Positions 1-8,850 of a stretch of DNA of 64,000 nucleotides are shown one piece after another. The first letter of the stretch is position 1. The number at the start of each line of letters is the position of its first letter. The DNA comes from Acidimicrobiales bacterium (lineage in GTDB: Bacteria; Actinomycetota; Acidimicrobiia; Acidimicrobiales; MedAcidi-G1). A model generated the notes under the pieces. That model saw only the letters and a list, made by a program, of their open reading frames with translations, ran no database searches and had not been told where the DNA came from. The position numbers were made by a program, and so were the translations under genes. Where the stretch lies: assembly GCA_028823445.1 (NCBI GenBank), contig JAPKBH010000001.1, positions 124,001 through 188,000 on the forward strand. The letters are read 5' to 3'.

Positions 1-1
1 A

Positions 2-2104
2 GAAGATCCCTACCGGGGCCCGGTCTGGGAAGAAGTAATTTTAGGACTGGACCGCTCGGTTGGCGTGGTGGCTCTATCGGCCACCGTGTCAAATGCAGAT
101 GAATTGGGCGACTGGTTGCGAGCGGTACGAGGCGAAATTGAAGTGGTCGTAGAACGCAAACGGCCGGTCCCGCTAAAGGTGCATTACATGGTCACCGAGC
201 GACGCAAATACCGCCGGTTGCATCGCATACCGGTGCTGGTAGAGGACCAAGCTAACCCACAAGGGCGCCGTTTTGACTCTGAAGGAGAACAAGGTGGGCA
301 CCGTGGCCAACGGTCGGTTTACGCCACGCCGCGCCGAGACGAAGTATTAGAAGAACTACAAAAGCAAGAGTTGCTGCCCAGTATTCATTTTATTTTTAGT
401 CGGGCCGGGTGCGATGAAGCACGTGACCGGGTTTTGCAGTCAGGTATCTCACTGAATACGCCCGAAGAAACAGCGGCGGTGGAAGCACTTCTACAAGAGC
501 GCTTAGCCCGAGTAGATGCCGATGACCTGTCAGCCCTAGAGGTGGACCAATGGGCCGCTGGTTTGTGTCGCGGCGTGGCCTCGCATCACGCAGGTTTGGT
601 ACCGCTCTTTAAAGAAATAACTGAAGAACTCTTTATCGCCGGGCTCCTCAAAATGGTATACGCCACAGAAACCTTGGCTTTAGGCGTGAACTTGCCCGCC
701 CGCTCGGTGGTCATTGACAAACTCACCAAATTCACTGGCGAAGGCCACGAAATGCTGACCCCCGGGCAGTTCACCCAACTGACGGGTCGAGCCGGGCGAC
801 GCGGCCTTGACACTATTGGCCATGCTTTGGTGCTGTGGTCACCGTTTGTACGTTTTCCTCAAGTTTCGGGTCTGACCATGAGCAGCGAATTTGTTTTGCG
901 TTCCGCTTTTCGCCCCACCTACAACATGGTGGCCAACTTGATGCATAGTCGTTCACAGAGCGAGGCTGAAGGGCTCTTGGGGCGTTCCTTCGGACAGTTT
1001 CAGGTAGATCGACAAACTGCACTTTCATCTGGTCGTCAAGAAGTTGCAGAAAGAGAACTCAAAGAACTCCAGGCCGTAACCACCCGCAACCCTGAAAAGC
1101 GGGGTAAAGCTTGCCCGGTGGCTTCCTTGCGGCCCGGCGATGTGGTGGTCCTCGACGATGGGTTAGTGCACGGGGTGATCTCGGTGGCCAACCGCAAAGG
1201 TGGGCGTGTCAAATTGCGCACCATCAATGAGAAAAACAAGATGGAGACCCGAGAAGCGCAAGAGATCAATTTAGAACCACGCTTGTTGGACACCATCTTT
1301 ATTCCTAAAGTGCCGGACCCCTCCGTTCGTTTGCATCGGCGTGAAGTAGCGGCGCTGCTGTCGCCGTATGTGCGGGGCGATGCCAGCGATGACGGAAAGC
1401 GCCAACGACGGATTTTTCGTTTGAAACGCGATATTAAACGCATGCAGAAACAAGCCGAAGGGGAAAGTCTGGTAGCCCGCATGGCGGCCACCACCGGAGT
1501 GCTCGAAGAGCGAGGTTTGGCCGATGGCTGGGCCTTGACCGCAGCGGGGATCCCGCTGACCCGTATTTATAACGAGGCCGACCTGGTGGTTGTCGAGGCT
1601 TTGAACAACGGGCTCTTTGATGGTTTGAACCCGGCAGAATTGGCGGGGGTGGTATCGACACTGACCTACGGGCATCGCGGCCCGGGGGAGTCTGGCCCAC
1701 TACGCATGAACGGTCCTATGGCCGACCGATTGCACAGCATTGCCGCTCTTTGGGAAGAGATTGCTGAAGTTGAAGAACGTTATGGGTTGCCTTCAGTTTC
1801 TGAACCCGACCACGGTTTTGCCGAGGTGATCCACGGTTGGGCCGCCGGTGGCGACCTCGACCAAGTCCTTGACCAAGAAATAAACGGAGGCGAATTTGTG
1901 CGTAACGTGCGTCTGGTCGTTGACCTCATCGGGCAGTTGCGCAAAGTCGGCCCGCCGGCCCTGCGACGCACGGCCGGCGAAGCGATCGAAGCATTGGAGC
2001 GCGGCGTGGTAAACATCTCGGCCGCTTTGGGTACCGATGAAGGCGAAGAAGAGACACCAGACGAGGGCGAAGAAGAACCGCCTGAGGAAGTGGATGAGCG
2101 TTAA
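2..2104 (+). CDS. helY: Ski2/HelY-type DEAD/DEAH RNA helicase, C-terminal part (5' end outside window)
   Basis: The frame is open from the first bases of the window, so the N-terminal ATPase core (Walker A, DEVH) is missing here. Visible parts: the DPYRG..WEE stretch just before motif III, the SAT motif (about nt 77-85), and the second RecA lobe with SHHAG and ETLALGVNLPA. Motif VI (QLTGRAGRRGLD) lies near nt 775-810. A middle arch-like region follows, and a C-terminal DSHCT domain contains LNPAELAGVVSTL. It ends in a very acidic Glu/Asp tail. This order matches actinobacterial HelY and the Ski2/Mtr4 superfamily, which unwind structured RNA in RNA processing. The next gene starts inside its last codons, so the two are probably co-translated. 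Family assignment is firm; the exact RNA substrate is unknown. Confidence 0.9.
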   Translation, partial: EDPYRGPVWEEVILGLDRSVGVVALSATVSNADELGDWLRAVRGEIEVVVERKRPVPLKVHYMVTERRKYRRLHRIPVLVEDQANPQGRRFDSEGEQGGHRGQRSVYATPRRDEVLEELQKQELLPSIHFIFSRAGCDEARDRVLQSGISLNTPEETAAVEALLQERLARVDADDLSALEVDQWAAGLCRGVASHHAGLVPLFKEITEELFIAGLLKMVYATETLALGVNLPARSVVIDKLTKFTGEGHEMLTPGQFTQLTGRAGRRGLDTIGHALVLWSPFVRFPQVSGLTMSSEFVLRSAFRPTYNMVANLMHSRSQSEAEGLLGRSFGQFQVDRQTALSSGRQEVAERELKELQAVTTRNPEKRGKACPVASLRPGDVVVLDDGLVHGVISVANRKGGRVKLRTINEKNKMETREAQEINLEPRLLDTIFIPKVPDPSVRLHRREVAALLSPYVRGDASDDGKRQRRIFRLKRDIKRMQKQAEGESLVARMAATTGVLEERGLADGWALTAAGIPLTRIYNEADLVVVEALNNGLFDGLNPAELAGVVSTLTYGHRGPGESGPLRMNGPMADRLHSIAALWEEIAEVEERYGLPSVSEPDHGFAEVIHGWAAGGDLDQVLDQEINGGEFVRNVRLVVDLIGQLRKVGPPALRRTAGEAIEALERGVVNISAALGTDEGEEETPDEGEEEPPEEVDER

Positions 2105-2705
2105 GCGAGGCCAGGACTGGGGCCAGAGCGGCCCTCTGCCTGCTGACGGAGTGGTGGTTCACAGCAATACCGAACTGCGGAAGTTGGTTGAAGATTGCCG
2201 ACGCAGCAACCAGGATTTACCTACGGTGGGCTTAGCAGGTGGGGACCTGTGGCGAACCCTCGGTGGCAGTAAGCAGCAGTCACGCTTAGCAACAGCAGAA
2301 GCGCAACACTTAAAAATTGATGTTGGGTCGGTGTTGGTGGACGGAAAAATCCATTGGTTCGTGGCCCATGCGGTCGCTCGAAAAAACTGGTGGAGTGGGC
2401 CGATTTGGGTGGCCGCCAATGCAGCGCACCACGGCAAATGGAACCTTGCGCCGCGTGCCCACCCGGGTGATGGGCTGCTGGACATCATCTCCGGCAACCT
2501 CCCTTTTGGGCAGCGTCTCAAAGCCCGATCACGGTTAGCGACCGGAACCCATTTGCCCCACCCGGGTCTGAAGGTGCGTCGCACATCGGCGGCGCAAACA
2601 ACTTTGGCGCCGGGTACCTCCCTTTGGCTTGATGACCAACGGGTGGGGGAGGCCCGTGATCTTTCGGTGCGCCTTGAGCCCGAAGCCCTCCATGTAGTGA
2701 TCTAA
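2094..2705 (+). CDS. Protein resembling the C-terminal domain of DAG/lipid (YegS-type) kinases
   Basis: The ATG at 2094 overlaps the helicase stop and follows GAGGAAG, so I prefer it to the longer frame starting at 2037. The 204-residue product has the beta-rich C-terminal lobe of diacylglycerol/sphingosine kinase-like proteins. The key element is HPGDGLLDI (residues 123-131), which corresponds to the NDGLLD segment of that family. The C-terminal part (SLWLDDQRVGEARDLSVRLEP) fits the closing beta strands. I see no N-terminal GGDGT nucleotide-binding motif and the length is only about two thirds of a full kinase, so catalytic activity is doubtful. Coupling to the helicase suggests co-expression rather than a shared pathway. 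Confidence 0.55.
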   Translation: MSVKRGQDWGQSGPLPADGVVVHSNTELRKLVEDCRRSNQDLPTVGLAGGDLWRTLGGSKQQSRLATAEAQHLKIDVGSVLVDGKIHWFVAHAVARKNWWSGPIWVAANAAHHGKWNLAPRAHPGDGLLDIISGNLPFGQRLKARSRLATGTHLPHPGLKVRRTSAAQTTLAPGTSLWLDDQRVGEARDLSVRLEPEALHVVI

Positions 2706-2722
2706 GAACTAAAGTTACCCAC

Positions 2723-3934
2723 ATGACCAACTTTGATGTTTCTGCAGCCAAAAAACAAGCTTGTGCCTCTATCGATGCTTTAGCCGAAGTCTTGATAGAC
2801 GCTTCACATCAGATTCACGCCAACCCAGAATTAAATTTTAAAGAACACCATGCCCATGACCTCTTGACCTCGGTGCTGGAAAGCAATGGACTAGAGACCC
2901 AGCGAGCGGCTTACGGGCTAGATACCGCCTTTGAAGCCCGGGCTGGTTCTCATGGACCGGTGATTGCTGTGCTCTGCGAATACGACGCCTTGCCTGATAT
3001 AGGCCATGCTTGCGGCCACAACGTCATCGCAACGGCTGGTCTGGGTGCTGGTCTGGCTTTGGCGCCGTTGGCCGAACAATTAGGCGGGCGACTAAGGGTT
3101 TTGGGTACGCCGGCCGAAGAAGGCGGCGGCGGGAAAGTGCTGATGTTGGAACGTGGAGCCTTTGTTGATGTCGATGCCGCCATGATGGTGCACCCAGCCG
3201 GGTCTGAGGTAGAGCGCATCACTAGTTTGGCCATTGAACAACTCAATGTGCGTTACACCGGTAAAGCCTCTCACGCCGCAGCGGCCCCCGAAAAAGGCAT
3301 TAATGCGCTTGACGGTGCGGTGTTGGGCTACAACAACATCGCTGCGCTACGCCAACACATCGCCCCCGACGAGCGTATTCACGGAATCTTCACTGATGGC
3401 CCGGCCAAAGCGAACATCGTGCCTCATCACGCTGGGGCGAACTGGTACATGCGTTCGCCAACCCGTGCCGGGTTAGCGGGTTTGAAGGATCGTGTGGTGC
3501 GCTGTTTGGAAGCGGGTGCTTTAGCTGCAGGTTGCACCATGGAATACACGTGGGTGGAACGTTCCTACGATGATGTGATCGATAGTCGCCCGCTACTGGA
3601 GGCCTACATTGCCAACGCTCAGTCTCTGGGGCGAGACCCACGGCCAGATAGCGAAACAGCCATTGTGGGGAGTACCGACATGGGCAACGTCAGTTACGCC
3701 GTGCCCTCAATACACCCCATGATCAAAGTGGCCCCCGAAGAAACCGCTATCCATACCGTGGATTTTGCTCAATATGCTGGCGGGCCACAAGGTGACCAAG
3801 GGGTCATCGACGGGGCAAAAGCCATGGCCATGACGGTTATTGATTGTTGGACGAAACCAGAGATTTTAGCGGACGCTGAAGCGGCGTTTCTTGCTGCCGG
3901 TGGTGTCCGCGCCTCGGGCTCTATAAACCCCTAG
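2723..3934 (+). CDS. M20 family metallo-amidohydrolase (ACY1L2/AbgB-like)
   Basis: This 403-residue, probably cytoplasmic zinc enzyme hydrolyses amide bonds of N-acyl or peptide-like substrates. The M20 signatures are in order: HANPELNFKEH (H32), CEYDALPDIGHACGHN (C97 and H99 as metal-site residues), GTPAEEGGGGK (E132/E133, general base region), and MMVHPAG (H157). The lid/dimerisation domain follows (about residues 175-290), with a C-terminal metal-binding segment. Gly-rich EEGGGGK and the CEYDALP block are typical of the M20D p-aminobenzoyl-glutamate hydrolase/ACY1L2 branch. The actual substrate cannot be read from sequence. It sits 17 nt after the lipid-kinase-like gene on the same strand. 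Confidence 0.85.
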   Translation: MTNFDVSAAKKQACASIDALAEVLIDASHQIHANPELNFKEHHAHDLLTSVLESNGLETQRAAYGLDTAFEARAGSHGPVIAVLCEYDALPDIGHACGHNVIATAGLGAGLALAPLAEQLGGRLRVLGTPAEEGGGGKVLMLERGAFVDVDAAMMVHPAGSEVERITSLAIEQLNVRYTGKASHAAAAPEKGINALDGAVLGYNNIAALRQHIAPDERIHGIFTDGPAKANIVPHHAGANWYMRSPTRAGLAGLKDRVVRCLEAGALAAGCTMEYTWVERSYDDVIDSRPLLEAYIANAQSLGRDPRPDSETAIVGSTDMGNVSYAVPSIHPMIKVAPEETAIHTVDFAQYAGGPQGDQGVIDGAKAMAMTVIDCWTKPEILADAEAAFLAAGGVRASGSINP

Positions 3935-3945
3935 CCTCGGCTTTC

Positions 3946-5565
3946 GTGACCCCGTATATTGCCGAAGAATTTAGTTCTGATGAAGCAGATGTTTTGCGGC
4001 GTTACTTCACCAACTTGGATGAACCTGTCTTTGCGCTGGTCAACTTGCCCGAGGTGGTCAAAGGTGCGCTGTTTGCCCGCTACTCCCGTACATCACTTAG
4101 CCTGCGTCGGCTTTTTCTCGACGAGTTTGTTGGTGAGCTTGATGTAAGCGGTGACGAAACCATCGACGCCACCATGGGGCTTCGGCGGGCGGAAGAACTT
4201 TACGACAAAGTTTTTTTTGAGTATGGCGATGACAGTGTGGCTCAACTGGGCGGCGTGCACCTGGCCTGTGAGCAGTCATCAAACGTGTTGACAAAAATTC
4301 TTGAGTGGGGACGCTTGATGGCTTACCTCGAACAATCAACCCGGTACATTGCCTACGACGACCGGCCCGGTGGGCGCTTCCGCTACTACCGTGACCCCGA
4401 GGTGCTTTCGTCTGCTTTGGGGGCGCGCTACATCGCCGATATGGATCGACAGTTTGAGGCCTACTCGTCGATGGTGGGCAGCATGCGTGATTTTTACCGA
4501 AAGAACGTGCCGCAAGGGCCGAATGATTCCGACTTTATTTACCGTCAGGCGCTTTCTGCTAAATCATTTGATGCAGTGCGTGGTGTACTGCCAGCGGCTT
4601 CGCTTTCTAACGTGGGTATTTACGGGACCGGTCAGGCTTACGAAGCGCTGCTTATTCGCATGCGTTCGCATCCTTTACCAGAGGCTCGTTCCTATGCCGA
4701 GTTGATTCTTAAAGAGTTGCGTAAAGTCGTGCCCTCGTTTCTAACGCGGGTTGACCTGCCCGATCGTGGCGAAGCGATAGGCGAGTATCAAGATGAAAAC
4801 CGTCAACGCTTAGAAGAACTCGCTGAAGGGTTCTTTCCCGAGACGCAAACCATTGCTGCTGCTCCATTGGTTGATTTAACCGACTTCGACCCAGATGCAG
4901 AAATAAAATTGGTGGCCTCGGCGCTTTACCCGCATACCCAGCACAGCGATCGGGTGGTGGAACAACGAGTTCGCATGATGACGGTGGACGAGAGGGTGAG
5001 TGTTTTACGGGCGCTGGTGGGGGAGCGGGGCAACCGACGCCACCGACCGGGCCGAGCGTTTGAGCGGCCTTCTTACCGCTTTGATGTGTTGTCGGACTAC
5101 GGCGCTTTTCGAGACCTGCAACGTCACCGCATGTTGACCATTGAATGGCAGCGCCTCTCGGCGTCTCACGGTTTTGTGCGACCTCCAGATATTGACGAAG
5201 CGGGGTTGACTGAGCAGTTTGATGCGGTTATGGATCGTTCTTCTCAACTGCACCAAGCACTAGAGGGGCCTTTCCCTGACCAGGCGTCTTACGCCGTGTC
5301 GCTGGCTTATCGAGTGCGCTACATGATGCATATGAATGCCCGTGAGGCCATGCACCTTTTAGAGTTGCGTACGAGCCCTCAGGGCCATCCTGCTTATCGG
5401 GAAGTCGGGCAGCAAATGCATCATCTGATTTCTGACGTGGCCGGCCACCGAGCTATTGCCGAAATGATGACCTTCGTGGACCATTCTTCAGAACTTGATT
5501 TAGAACGCTTGGAGTCGGAGCGTCGTGCCGAACAGAAACGGGCCCAACGAGACCAGACACGCTAG
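3946..5565 (+). CDS. Tandem ThyX-like (FAD-dependent thymidylate synthase fold) protein, 539 aa
   Basis: The GTG start at 3946 lies 11 nt after the M20 gene. At 539 residues it is more than twice the length of a normal ThyX (about 210-250). Both halves resemble the ThyX fold. The N-terminal half carries EWGRLMAYLEQSTRYI (residues 120-135), which lines up with the ThyX signature region ending in S-x-R-Y. The C-terminal half carries QRHRMLTIEWQRLS (392-405) and NAREAMHLLELRTSPQGHP. The canonical RHR-x7-S is intact in neither half: RHR is replaced by WGR in the first, and the Ser is displaced in the second. It may be a family member with altered chemistry, or a structural paralogue. Thymidylate synthase activity is therefore unproven. 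Confidence 0.7.
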   Translation: MTPYIAEEFSSDEADVLRRYFTNLDEPVFALVNLPEVVKGALFARYSRTSLSLRRLFLDEFVGELDVSGDETIDATMGLRRAEELYDKVFFEYGDDSVAQLGGVHLACEQSSNVLTKILEWGRLMAYLEQSTRYIAYDDRPGGRFRYYRDPEVLSSALGARYIADMDRQFEAYSSMVGSMRDFYRKNVPQGPNDSDFIYRQALSAKSFDAVRGVLPAASLSNVGIYGTGQAYEALLIRMRSHPLPEARSYAELILKELRKVVPSFLTRVDLPDRGEAIGEYQDENRQRLEELAEGFFPETQTIAAAPLVDLTDFDPDAEIKLVASALYPHTQHSDRVVEQRVRMMTVDERVSVLRALVGERGNRRHRPGRAFERPSYRFDVLSDYGAFRDLQRHRMLTIEWQRLSASHGFVRPPDIDEAGLTEQFDAVMDRSSQLHQALEGPFPDQASYAVSLAYRVRYMMHMNAREAMHLLELRTSPQGHPAYREVGQQMHHLISDVAGHRAIAEMMTFVDHSSELDLERLESERRAEQKRAQRDQTR

Positions 5566-6551
5566 TGAGGGCAGCGTCGGTAGGTCTCTGCCTGTCTGGG
5601 GTTCTGTTGTTGGGGGCTTGCTCCGGGGGTGAAGCTCGATCCTCGACCACGACGGTGATTTTGGGGCAAGGCCCTGATGTCACTGTTTCTCCTGAGGAAA
5701 CGGTGGCTCCAACAGCCTTGCCTAATGACGCAACCGCTTCGCTGACCGGGGCACCTAGCGAAGAACCGGAGGCAGCGCCGAGCACCCAACCACTGCATGA
5801 ACCAATGGTGGTAACTGTTTTACCCAGTAATTTTGGAGCGCTAGACGGCCTCTTTACCCAGTATGTAAGCGTCTTTGGCGTGCCTATCGTGGCGACCCCC
5901 GCCACCGACCCGGCGAAGATTTTGCATGCGGCACAAGTGTTGCGAGGCTATTTAGACAACGATCAAGACGGCTATGTAGATGACCCAGCGGTACTTTCTG
6001 CTCTCTTGGACGCTCGCTCGGGAATGATGATGGGGGCGTCAAACCAGGACGTTGATCGAAGAGAAATTTGGGAAGCTTTTGGCCAACTTGAAGAGGCGGG
6101 TTTTTCTCCTTTTCAAGAGCTCTACGCCAACGAAACTGCGCAACCGGATTCTTTTGATTTTGCCCTAGAGGAAGTGCACCATTTGATTTACGACCGAGGC
6201 TGGGCGGTGGTTTATCCAGAGTTTCTAGAGATTGAAGATTCGGCCCTATCGGAGGCCATGGATCTTGCTCGAGGTGGCCATTTTACCTCGGTGCCGAGTT
6301 CTTACCCAGCGGAGGCTTGGTATAGCTATGACGACCGAACCTGCGACTACGGATGCATGGTTACTGAGTACTTTTACTGGGCGCACACCACATTGCTTGG
6401 CTCGCAGGCTGCGGTGGGGTCAGAGCGGTGCCAGGAGATATCTCACGAGTGGCGCCCCTGCACCCCTGATGATCTCCGACAAATGGACCCCGCTGTGGTA
6501 GGCATACTGGAAAACCCATTACTTAAATTGCCTACGAAGCCACCTTTGTAA
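5565..6551 (+). CDS. Lipoprotein with a DxDxDG calcium-loop-like motif, unknown function
   Basis: The GTG start overlaps the preceding TAG by one base (TAGTG). The N-terminus is a lipoprotein signal: Arg, hydrophobic core, then LLGAC with the lipidated Cys at residue 19. A Thr/Ser/Pro/Glu-rich linker follows to about residue 80. The globular part has DNDQDGYVDD (131-140), the shape of an EF-hand/dockerin calcium loop. Further on are EEVHHLIYDRGW and an aromatic, cysteine-containing C-terminal region (RTCDYGCMVTEYFYWAH, then two more Cys). EEVHH is not a canonical HExxH zinc site. It should be anchored on the outer face of the membrane. I do not recognise an enzymatic function. Confidence 0.75.
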   Translation: MRAASVGLCLSGVLLLGACSGGEARSSTTTVILGQGPDVTVSPEETVAPTALPNDATASLTGAPSEEPEAAPSTQPLHEPMVVTVLPSNFGALDGLFTQYVSVFGVPIVATPATDPAKILHAAQVLRGYLDNDQDGYVDDPAVLSALLDARSGMMMGASNQDVDRREIWEAFGQLEEAGFSPFQELYANETAQPDSFDFALEEVHHLIYDRGWAVVYPEFLEIEDSALSEAMDLARGGHFTSVPSSYPAEAWYSYDDRTCDYGCMVTEYFYWAHTTLLGSQAAVGSERCQEISHEWRPCTPDDLRQMDPAVVGILENPLLKLPTKPPL

Positions 6552-6623
6552 GAAAAGGCGTGGTGATGGCCGCTGGTGTGTCTATGCTCCGGCGGCGAAC
6601 GATTTAATATTATAGAGGATCAA

Positions 6624-7064
6624 ATGAGCGAAGAAAAAGAAGAAGAACTTGAAGAAGGAGCCGACGAGGAATTCGACGGCGACGACGAGTTTGATGGCGA
6701 CACCGACGAAGATGTCGATGGTGAAGGCGAAGGCGCCACGGCAGACGCCAAGGCAGACGACGATGATGACGACGACGACGATGAAAAAGGTCAAGAGACG
6801 GCTGATGATGATGACGAAGACCTAGATGACGACGAGGTCGAAGCCGACCTTGAAGCCATTTTGCGTGACCGCATTGCTGCGGACGAAGACGAGGACGAAG
6901 AAGAAGACGAAGATGGCGTAGTCGCTGTGGTGGCTAAGCCAACTGGCGATGTGCAAGAACGTCAAAAGACCGAAATGCATTGCCCTCACTGTTTTTTATT
7001 GGTGGAGGAAAAAACTGTCGCCGAGATCGGTGAATGCGGCCACTGTGGTGGCCCTATTTCATAG
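6624..7064 (+). CDS. Highly acidic protein with C-terminal zinc ribbon, unknown function
   Basis: I chose the ATG at 6624 because GAGGAT sits just upstream; an earlier in-frame start at 6576 would add unlike sequence. The 146-residue product is about 75% Asp/Glu-rich low-complexity chain (residues 1-105). A short conserved C-terminal segment contains CPHC (C120, C123) and CGHC (C138, C141), a classic four-Cys zinc ribbon. Such an arrangement suggests a protein that contacts a basic partner or nucleic-acid machinery, but that is inference. It is followed 5 nt later by a GNAT gene on the same strand. Confidence 0.75.
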   Translation: MSEEKEEELEEGADEEFDGDDEFDGDTDEDVDGEGEGATADAKADDDDDDDDDEKGQETADDDDEDLDDDEVEADLEAILRDRIAADEDEDEEEDEDGVVAVVAKPTGDVQERQKTEMHCPHCFLLVEEKTVAEIGECGHCGGPIS

Positions 7065-7069
7065 CTGTT

Positions 7070-7537
7070 ATGGAGTCCGCTAGAAAAGCGACGACGGAAG
7101 ACCTTGCGGTATTAGTTGACCTCGGTCAGCGGGCTCGCCAGGAAATGGTGGAAAAACGAGGCGGAGACACCCTGGACCGGTTGGACCCATTTCGCCTTGA
7201 TGTGGCGGGGGAGATGCGTCAAGCGCTCGCTGATGATCAACGACTGGTGATACTGGGCTGTTATGAAGGCACCCCGGTGGCTTACGGTCTGGTGCGGGTG
7301 TATGTGGCAGCGGATCAACAGCTGCAAGCCACTGTTGAAGCGATTTTTGTGGAGCCAGAGGCGCGGTCGGTGGGGGTGGGCGAATCAATGATAGAGGAAC
7401 TCATTGAATGGTCGAAAGGCAGGGGAGCGGTGGCTATTGATGCCATTGCTTTACCTGGTGACCGGATGACCAAAAACTTTTTTGAGAGCCAAAAAATGGT
7501 GGCTCGAGCAATTGTGGTGCAGCGCTCGTTAATTTAA
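7070..7537 (+). CDS. GNAT-family N-acetyltransferase
   Basis: The start at ATG 7070, five bases after the previous stop, gives 155 residues. The acetyl-CoA binding motif A is visible as VEAIFVEPEARSVGVGESMI, a strand followed by the R/Q-x-x-G-x-G/A-type loop and helix. Motif B (AVAIDAIALPGDRMTKNFF) follows and ends in the NFFES element typical of GNAT beta6-alpha4. It would transfer an acetyl group from acetyl-CoA to an amine, with no hint of the acceptor. It ends 3 nt from the convergent gene on the minus strand. Confidence 0.8.
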   Translation: MESARKATTEDLAVLVDLGQRARQEMVEKRGGDTLDRLDPFRLDVAGEMRQALADDQRLVILGCYEGTPVAYGLVRVYVAADQQLQATVEAIFVEPEARSVGVGESMIEELIEWSKGRGAVAIDAIALPGDRMTKNFFESQKMVARAIVVQRSLI

Positions 7538-7540
7538 CGC

Positions 7541-8770
7541 TTAGGAACGGGGGCCGCTGCGACGGCGTTTGTTCCGTGGTGGGGCGGTAGGAGCGATGCC
7601 AAAGAGTGCGGCGATGGCCGGAACCTGCATAGACAGGCGGGTCACTAACTCCAGGAGTTCTTTGTTGGGTTCGGCAGGGATGCCAGCGGGGACTACTCGT
7701 CCGCGAACAGGGGAGAGGGCCACGGCATCAAGCACGGTACCCCAACGGTCTTGACCGGTGTCGCTGCTGAGCCCTTCGGCGGCACCTTGGGCAAGTTTTT
7801 CTAATAGGTCAGCGGGGAGAGGTGCGCCAGCCTTGGGGGGATGAGAGCTGAGGCGCAGGGCTCGCACCATGCGGCCGTCGGCCAGAGTGCTCGCTACTTC
7901 GGCTTGCCATTCGGCGTGCTCGCGGTCGACGCGTCCGGTTAGTTCTGTCCGAAGTTTTTCGGCGAGTTCTCGGGTGTCGTCGGTTTTGGCGGCTGTCTCG
8001 GCGGCTACTACCACCGAGCGCAGATCACGAAGGTCAAGGTCGGCCACGCCCTTGAGGGCGGCTTCGGCTCGGTCCTGCCAGTCGGCGGTGCGTAGGGCTG
8101 GTTGAATACGTTCGGCGAGTTTCAACAAGAGGGCTTCAGGGACAGCTGGTTCGCCGGCCGCCTCAGCGGCGGCATTTTGTTTAGCGATTTCGGTGCGCAG
8201 TCCGGGGACGCCGTTGCGAGAAAGTTGACGGCCCAAGAGTTGGAGTTCTTCAGGGAGGACTGCCACGGCGGCATCACGATGGGTGTGACGGGGGCGTAGC
8301 CGTTTGGCTCGTGGGGGAGCAGTCCGTTGTGGACGGTCTTGGCGAGGCTTTCGGCTGTCTTTGCGGTCGCCGTCTTTGTTTTCGCGTCGCGGTTTGCGAT
8401 CGGTGCGGTTGCGGGGGCCACGTCGGTCGCCGTCTTTTTTGTCTCGGCGGTTGTTGTCGCTTCGGTCGTTGTCGCTGCGGCGTCCTTTTTTGGAGGCCAG
8501 GGTGCTGGTGACTAAGGGGGTTTCTTTACCGCTGCCCAGTATCTCGAGAAGTTCGGGTGCGGAGCGAGGGGCCCGTGTGGTCAAAACTGAGGTGACGGTG
8601 ATGCCGTCAACAAACTGTTCCGTCTCAACTTTGAGGACATCGCCCACAGATTCACCGCCGTTAAGCAGGGATCCGTCGAGCGAACCTTTGGGTAATTTTG
8701 CTCCGGCGGCCCGCCAAGTCCAGGTACCGCTGTCGCTCGTGCTGGTGAGTTCAATTTCCATCCGTGGCAT
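7541..8770 (-). CDS. Hypothetical protein with a long Arg/Asp/Lys-rich central linker
   Basis: I chose the ATG at 8770; ATG at 8761 is equally possible, and a TTG lies further up at 8779. The 409-residue protein has an N-terminal beta-rich region of about 105 residues (begins MPRMEIELTS). Then comes a 60-residue hydrophilic stretch of alternating R, D, K and N (roughly residues 110-175). The C-terminal domain is alpha-helical and Ala/Leu/Glu-rich (about 180-395), with a basic tail KRRRSG. The charged linker resembles disordered RNA-binding or RNase E-type linkers. I recognise no catalytic motif and give no function. Convergent with the GNAT gene. Confidence 0.7.
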   Translation of the reverse strand: MPRMEIELTSTSDSGTWTWRAAGAKLPKGSLDGSLLNGGESVGDVLKVETEQFVDGITVTSVLTTRAPRSAPELLEILGSGKETPLVTSTLASKKGRRSDNDRSDNNRRDKKDGDRRGPRNRTDRKPRRENKDGDRKDSRKPRQDRPQRTAPPRAKRLRPRHTHRDAAVAVLPEELQLLGRQLSRNGVPGLRTEIAKQNAAAEAAGEPAVPEALLLKLAERIQPALRTADWQDRAEAALKGVADLDLRDLRSVVVAAETAAKTDDTRELAEKLRTELTGRVDREHAEWQAEVASTLADGRMVRALRLSSHPPKAGAPLPADLLEKLAQGAAEGLSSDTGQDRWGTVLDAVALSPVRGRVVPAGIPAEPNKELLELVTRLSMQVPAIAALFGIAPTAPPRNKRRRSGPRS

Positions 8771-8850
8771 AGAGAGCAACGCTAGCCGAATGAAGCGGGG
8801 AAGCGACCACGAACCGCCAGAAGTGCCAAAAGAAAGCCAGAGATAAAGGC

